From contig CAZGZR010000041.1 of the NCBI GenBank assembly GCA_964529745.1, positions 1 to 24,043 on the forward strand: a DNA stretch of 24,043 nt. Reading direction: 5' to 3'. Positions 20,929 to 24,043 of the stretch are shown piece by piece; position 1 is the first letter of the stretch, and every line of letters begins with the position of its first letter. Both the position numbers and the translations under genes were made by a program. The notes under the pieces are model-generated. The model was not told where the DNA came from. It was given only the letters and a program-made list of their open reading frames with translations, and did no database searches. This DNA is from RBG-16-57-9 sp964529745. Lineage in GTDB: Archaea; Thermoproteota; Bathyarchaeia; TCS64.

Positions 20929-21753
20929 TTATCTTCCCCTCCCCTTTTCAAGTAGCAGGCCAACGTTTGCCAGTATAACGGCTATGACGATGAGCAGGTG
21001 GCTCACGCTGATGCTGTCCATGGCGATTATCGCGTCGCCAGGCTCACCGATAAGCATCTCCAGCTCGGCGCCGCCTCTTGAGCCGACGCTCATGCCGAAG
21101 TAGTTGCCGGCCAGCCATCTGGGGATGCCCGTCGAGCCAAGCATCGCGATCCCGATCTGCGCCATGGGTACGCCGTATGCTTCCTGCCACATCGTCAGGA
21201 AGTATCCGCCCCAGTCACCCGTGTCCGAGGACAAGACTCCTGAGACGTCGTGCCATGTGTTGACGTCCTGCATCATGGGTATGTCGTCAAGCGGTGTGGC
21301 GAAGTGGTCTGTTGGGTAGACGCTCCGCATGTTGGAGGCCAGCTGGGCTATCGCCGACTCGCCTCCCGTGATGTAGCCGAGGAATACGTAGTCCTCGCCG
21401 TATGTCGCCGCGTCGAAGTCTTCTTTAGCCGTGTCCAAGAGGTGCCTGTATGTGAGCTCCACGTCTGTGTGTGGCCCCATGAGTATAACGTGGGCGCCTT
21501 CCCTGAGCAGGGCCTTAGCGCAGACAGTCACTCCGGGGTGGCACTCCGACCACGCGCTTACGCCGTAGCCGAAGTTGATTATCCACACGTCGCCCGGCTC
21601 CACTGAGTCGCCTGTGATCCCCTCGTAGAGGTCCCTGGTGTTCTCAGCGATCTTTATGGGGAACCCGATTGGGTTTAGGAACGGCACCATCAACGCGATG
21701 AAGAGTATCCAGTAGAATACCCTGCGGTCGATGTTGGCTAGTGAGAAGCTCAT
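20929..21753 (-). CDS. Two-TM protein with a large extramembrane domain, third gene of the DUF6754-type operon (274 aa)
   Basis: Seen: an N-terminal TM (about 12-31, VFYWILFIALMVPFLNPIGF), a domain of about 210 residues, and a C-terminal TM (about 247-265, LLIVIAVILANVGLLLE) followed by basic KGRGR. The domain has an alternating strand/helix pattern, with DVWIINFGYG then HPGVTVCAKALLREGAHVILMG, like a Rossmann-type sheet. Near its end NYFGMSVGSRGGAELEMLIGEP precedes the second TM. I recall uncharacterised proteins of environmental archaea and Chloroflexi with the same plan and a similar 'GqL.GllGG..GAaeyE.L' motif, but I can name no family. It overlaps the upstream gene by four bases (ATGA). 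No catalytic triad is certain. Confidence 0.8.
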   Translation of the reverse strand: MSFSLANIDRRVFYWILFIALMVPFLNPIGFPIKIAENTRDLYEGITGDSVEPGDVWIINFGYGVSAWSECHPGVTVCAKALLREGAHVILMGPHTDVELTYRHLLDTAKEDFDAATYGEDYVFLGYITGGESAIAQLASNMRSVYPTDHFATPLDDIPMMQDVNTWHDVSGVLSSDTGDWGGYFLTMWQEAYGVPMAQIGIAMLGSTGIPRWLAGNYFGMSVGSRGGAELEMLIGEPGDAIIAMDSISVSHLLIVIAVILANVGLLLEKGRGR

Positions 21754-22403
21754 TCCTCTCCGCCTCCCGCGTAGAACCCGCGCTCCTTACCCAGAAGCGC
21801 TCTGAAGCCGTAGGCGATCATCCCGAGGGTTCCCACCAGCGCGAAGGTCCTCATTCCCGGAACCTGTCCGGTGAACCTGAACCACTCGCCGACGGTAGCG
21901 AACCCGACCCAGATGGCCTCGCCCACGGGGGCGTTGCTCAGTATTACGAAGCAGCCAGCTATCAGCATCAGGGCGGCGTCAACGTTCCTAGCCCTGAAGG
22001 CCCGGTACGCAGCTGAGAAGATGTAGAACCCTGTGATGGGGTAGAGCGTCGCGCCCAGTGGAGTGTAGACGTAGTTGAACATCCAGTTGTAGATGGCGTT
22101 GTTGGTCTGTAGACCCGTCATGAAGTAACCCGCAAGACCTGTTAGCAGCATTATCGCTAGGGCTGCGAGCAGAACACCGCTGTATTGCCAGTTTTCCCGC
22201 TTCCTCTGGACGTTCAGGCTGTGGGCCATGGTCAGACGCACGGCGCCGAGCCCGAGGGAGATGTTGTAGATGATTACCGACCACGTCCTGATCATCTCCG
22301 CCCAAGCCTGAGACTCGGCGAAGAAGAAGTATTCAAGGAACATTACGACGGTGACAATGCCGGTGATGGCATAAACGACTTCTCGTTTAAGTATCTGTGA
22401 CAT
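21750..22403 (-). CDS. Six-TM membrane protein, second gene of the DUF6754-type operon (217 aa)
   Basis: Seen: six hydrophobic segments at about 8-30, 36-58, 74-96, 107-132, 138-158 and 186-206. A basic cytoplasmic loop NVQRKRENWQ lies between TM2 and TM3, and the SAAYRAFRARNVDAAL pattern precedes TM5. A proline-bearing SNAPVGEAIW follows TM5. The C-terminus is Gly-rich. It has no transporter signature that I recognise. ATG at 22403 lies six bases after the upstream stop, with GGTGATGAG as the ribosome binding site, and the stop overlaps the next gene (ATGA), so it is firmly part of the operon. Confidence 0.82.
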   Translation of the reverse strand: MSQILKREVVYAITGIVTVVMFLEYFFFAESQAWAEMIRTWSVIIYNISLGLGAVRLTMAHSLNVQRKRENWQYSGVLLAALAIMLLTGLAGYFMTGLQTNNAIYNWMFNYVYTPLGATLYPITGFYIFSAAYRAFRARNVDAALMLIAGCFVILSNAPVGEAIWVGFATVGEWFRFTGQVPGMRTFALVGTLGMIAYGFRALLGKERGFYAGGGEE

Positions 22404-22409
22404 TTCTCA

Positions 22410-23192
22410 TCACCACTCCAAGATCTCCGCGATTAGCGTTATGCCCGCTGCGCCGATTATGAAGCCTATGCCGATTATGGCTGCGAGGATGAGCTTCATG
22501 ATATCCTCTCCCTTGATGGACCCCAGCTCGTCGCGGTTCCTGCTGATGGATGCACCTGCTGCGAACAGCTCCTCAGCGAGCAACATGTAGTCACACGTGG
22601 CCACTAGGAACGGCATCTGGTGCGTGTTGTTTGTACCTCCGATCTGCATGGCGCCGATGGTGTTCCCTGCCTCGCCGATTACGACGGCCTCGTAGTAGAA
22701 CCCGCCGACCAGTATGTTGGATGCAGGCCGTGCTCTCTGGAAGTAGCCTAGCACACCACTCAGGTATGCTGACTGGCCAGAAATGAACACGATCTGTTCA
22801 ACGTTGAACTCCTCGGGTTTGCCCTGTCTCAGATATGCGGTTCTCATGGTCTCCTCGACCAGAGGCATTGCGTCCGGCAAGGGACAGTACGCAGCCAACT
22901 CTACTCCAGCCTTTGCGCACTCCTCTGTCAGGTACTCGAGGAGGCTTATGGCCGCCAGGACCTGGGGCCCTTGCGTGGAGTCGTTTAGGCTGCCTGAGAT
23001 GCCTGGGGTCCAGAATACGGGCTGCCCCATCTCCGCGGCCCTGCCTACGGCCTCGGGGATGGCGGTCATCGCCGGCAGCGTCCTGATGTGGTATTCTTCT
23101 TCTTTGTTTATTGCCATGTAGTAGTACATTACTATGAATGTCAGAACCATTAGTATGAAGGTCATTATTCGTCCTGTTACAATTATTTCCAT
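22410..23192 (-). CDS. DUF6754-like membrane protein, first gene of a four-gene membrane operon (260 aa)
   Basis: Seen: an N-terminal TM (about 8-27), a soluble domain (about 35-225) and a C-terminal TM (about 230-254). The pattern TLPAMTAIPEAVGRAAEMGQPVFWTPG, then GPQVLAAISLLEYLTEECAKAGVEL, AYLRQGKPEEFNVEQIVFIS, and the ending LAEELFAAGASISRNRDELGSIKGEDIMKLILAAIIG matches what I recall of DUF6754, found in archaea and Chloroflexi with unknown function. The QRARPASNILVGGFYYEAVVIGE segment, with a following MQIGGTNNTHQMPFLVATCDY, is also characteristic. The start ATG is preceded by GGAAGG eight bases upstream. The long AT-rich region upstream carries a promoter and a GC-rich hairpin. Confidence 0.8.
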   Translation of the reverse strand: MEIIVTGRIMTFILMVLTFIVMYYYMAINKEEEYHIRTLPAMTAIPEAVGRAAEMGQPVFWTPGISGSLNDSTQGPQVLAAISLLEYLTEECAKAGVELAAYCPLPDAMPLVEETMRTAYLRQGKPEEFNVEQIVFISGQSAYLSGVLGYFQRARPASNILVGGFYYEAVVIGEAGNTIGAMQIGGTNNTHQMPFLVATCDYMLLAEELFAAGASISRNRDELGSIKGEDIMKLILAAIIGIGFIIGAAGITLIAEILEW

Positions 23193-23229
23193 TGTTTTTT
23201 CCTTCCGTTTTGGTAGCCTATCTACTGAG

Positions 23230-23259
23230 CCGCGCAGCGTCCTAACTTATGGAGCGCGG
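23230..23259 (-). promoter_or_regulatory. GC-rich hairpin in the 5' leader of the DUF6754-type operon
   Basis: CCGCGC (23230-23235) can pair with GCGCGG (23254-23259) around an 18-base loop, and the flanks GAGCC and GGCTC (23227-23231, 23264-23268) offer a competing pair. If transcription starts near 23285, this structure lies in a leader of about 95 bases, long for this window, and ends about 35 bases before the start codon. It could be an RNA regulator or a protein-binding site. Confidence 0.4.
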
Positions 23260-23308
23260 TACGGGGCTCAATGAATGATAGACTTAGTTTTGTATAATTA
23301 TTCAGTAT

Positions 23309-23319
23309 ATATAATACTT
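23309..23319 (-). promoter_or_regulatory. TATA box candidate for the membrane operon
   Basis: The minus strand reads ATTATATATAC within a longer A/T stretch; a start about 25 bases downstream would be near 23288. A second candidate (ATAATTATAC) lies about 15 bases closer to the gene. Confidence 0.45.
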
Positions 23320-23515
23320 ATTTCTAAGATACCCATGATCTGCTAATATTTTACTACCTTTATGCCTAAAGTTATTAGAAATAGGCTAATGACATGTTTA
23401 GTTATCACCCGTGATCATTTGTTTAATGACTGATAATCACTCTTATCCAATGAGAGAGATATTTAGGTAACCAACAAATATCAATGATGAATAGAAACAG
23501 TTATCCGATCACAAT

Positions 23516-23914
23516 TCAGAAAGGAAGATACTTCCTCCAGCCCTTCTTTTCCTGTGCAGGTTTCTCTTCCGTTTCCTCTTCCACCTCTTTCAGTTCCTCT
23601 TTTTCGGTCTTTTCCTTCGGCTCTAGGCCGTGCGCAGCCAGATCCTCCAGCCTCTGTATAAGCTTCTCAACGTTCTCGTGCTCCTGGAAGGTCCGGAAGA
23701 ACTTGTCCCCCTTGACTATCGCGCTGTCGCCGAAAAGGGGCAGCAGGGGGAAAAGGAAGACCTGTCCCATGCTCGCACCCACCCGGCTCATGGGCTTATA
23801 GCTCTCGAGGAATAGTATGGCGGCGGTCTCCATGCCGTACCTATATATCTCCCTCGCCGTCCACTCAACTATATCGTCAACGTCCTCAGACGTCAGATCT
23901 TCGTCCCAGAACAT
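23516..23914 (-). CDS. Hypothetical helical protein with a charged C-terminal tail (132 aa)
   Basis: Seen: an acidic helical N-terminus (DEDLTSEDVDDIVEWTAREI), then YGMETAAILFLESYKPMSRVGASMGQVFLFPLLPLFGD (about 27-64), a partly hydrophobic stretch that may be membrane-associated. NVEKLIQRLEDLAAHG is next, followed by a highly charged Glu/Lys tail (about 95-126) ending GWRKYLPF. I recall small archaeal proteins with the same 'yGMe.aAi.fLEs.kP' core, function unknown. ATG at 23914 follows a TATA-like CTTAAATCTTAAAC (23947-23960) by about 35-45 bases. The adjacent gene on the same strand may be related in role. Confidence 0.72.
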   Translation of the reverse strand: MFWDEDLTSEDVDDIVEWTAREIYRYGMETAAILFLESYKPMSRVGASMGQVFLFPLLPLFGDSAIVKGDKFFRTFQEHENVEKLIQRLEDLAAHGLEPKEKTEKEELKEVEEETEEKPAQEKKGWRKYLPF

Positions 23915-23955
23915 CGTGGGTCACGGATGCATTGTCTTGTAGAGTCGTTTAAGAT

Positions 23956-24043
23956 TTAAGAACTTTCCTCGAACTCAAGCCGCCTACTCTGGAGGCGGTT
24001 GCTGATGCGCATGTATGCAGCAAGAACGGCGCCGACGAAGAGG
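23956..24043 (-). CDS. C-terminal end of a probable membrane protein, partial
   Basis: The last 29 codons of a gene entering from the right edge. The reading frame LFVGAVLAAYMRISNR, then a basic/acidic tail ending EFEESS, stops at TAA (23956-23958). It looks like the end of a transmembrane helix followed by a short cytoplasmic tail. Too little is present to name a family. Confidence 0.45.
   Translation of the reverse strand, partial: LFVGAVLAAYMRISNRLQSRRLEFEESS

Larger units (their letters stand above)
23193..23515. other. AT-rich intergenic region with promoter and hairpin upstream of the membrane operon
   Basis: This 323-base gap is much more AT-rich than its surroundings. It holds no ORF I believe in. 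It contains the leader of the leftward membrane operon (with a GC-rich hairpin), a TATA-like stretch at 23309-23319, and two copies in opposite orientation of a nonamer also found in the palindrome at 4275-4294 (TATTTCTAA at 23319-23327, TTAGAAATA at 23375-23383). Confidence 0.5.

Noticed and set aside
23227..23269. Possible tRNA in the GC-rich patch upstream of the membrane operon
   Set aside because: Stems can be drawn, but there is no T-loop consensus (GGTTCRA) and no D-loop, and the length is wrong.
1..24043. Mobile elements, CRISPR arrays or integration sites
   Set aside because: No transposase, integrase, regularly spaced repeat, or target-site duplication was found; gene order and codon usage look uniform.

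Overview
The window is archaeal chromosome. The markers are both subunits of DNA topoisomerase VI, translation factor aIF1A, a RIO1 kinase, a Dim2/Pno1-type KH protein, an F420-type LLM oxidoreductase and a DUF483 protein. Many genes also have an A/T-rich TATA-like box 25-30 bases before the start codon and little or no 5' leader. Coding DNA is GC-rich (GAG, AAC, CTC and also ATA and AGG codons are common) and intergenic DNA is AT-rich. The order aIF1A-RIO1-KH-Top6B-Top6A and the gene families suggest the TACK side of the Archaea (Bathyarchaeia-like is my best guess). That placement is inference, not proof. I saw no rRNA, tRNA, CRISPR array, transposase or integrase.

Layout. (a) 1-897 (-): 5' part of a zinc-dependent N-acyl-D-amino-acid deacylase, followed by a 350-base gap with one possible 26-residue ORF. 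(b) 1248-4154 (+): four separately promoted genes: an acidic helical orphan, a membrane-anchored SIMPL protein, an exported Ig-like protein and an alkaline-phosphatase-superfamily hydrolase. (c) 4319-5325 (+): a small operon (multi-pass membrane protein, Xre regulator, 83-residue orphan) behind a perfect 20-bp palindrome at the expected transcription start. (d) 5377-7374 (+): GNAT acetyltransferase, inositol-phosphatase-family enzyme and SfsA. (e) 7511-11856 (+): information-processing operon aIF1A, RIO1, KH protein, Top6B and Top6A, with overlapping genes from RIO1 onward. (f) 11887-15360 (+): a two-TM protein, two sugar-nucleotidyltransferases and a phosphohexomutase, a sugar-nucleotide supply module. 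(g) 15357-20217 (-): creatininase-family hydrolase, LLM oxidoreductase, radical SAM/SPASM enzyme with an odd Cys-containing tail, PRTase-fold protein and DUF483 protein. (h) 20293-23192 (-): a tight four-gene membrane operon (DUF6754-like protein, six-TM protein, two-TM protein with a large domain, second polytopic protein). (i) 23516-24043 (-): a small helical protein and the C-terminus of a membrane protein.

The two regions most likely to hold undescribed biology are (h), a four-protein membrane assembly with no known function, and (g). Region (g) combines a SPASM radical SAM enzyme, a creatininase-family protein (the fold of the mycofactocin peptidase MftE) and a flavin/F420 oxidoreductase. 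That combination is reminiscent of peptide-derived redox cofactor pathways, but no separate precursor peptide is visible.
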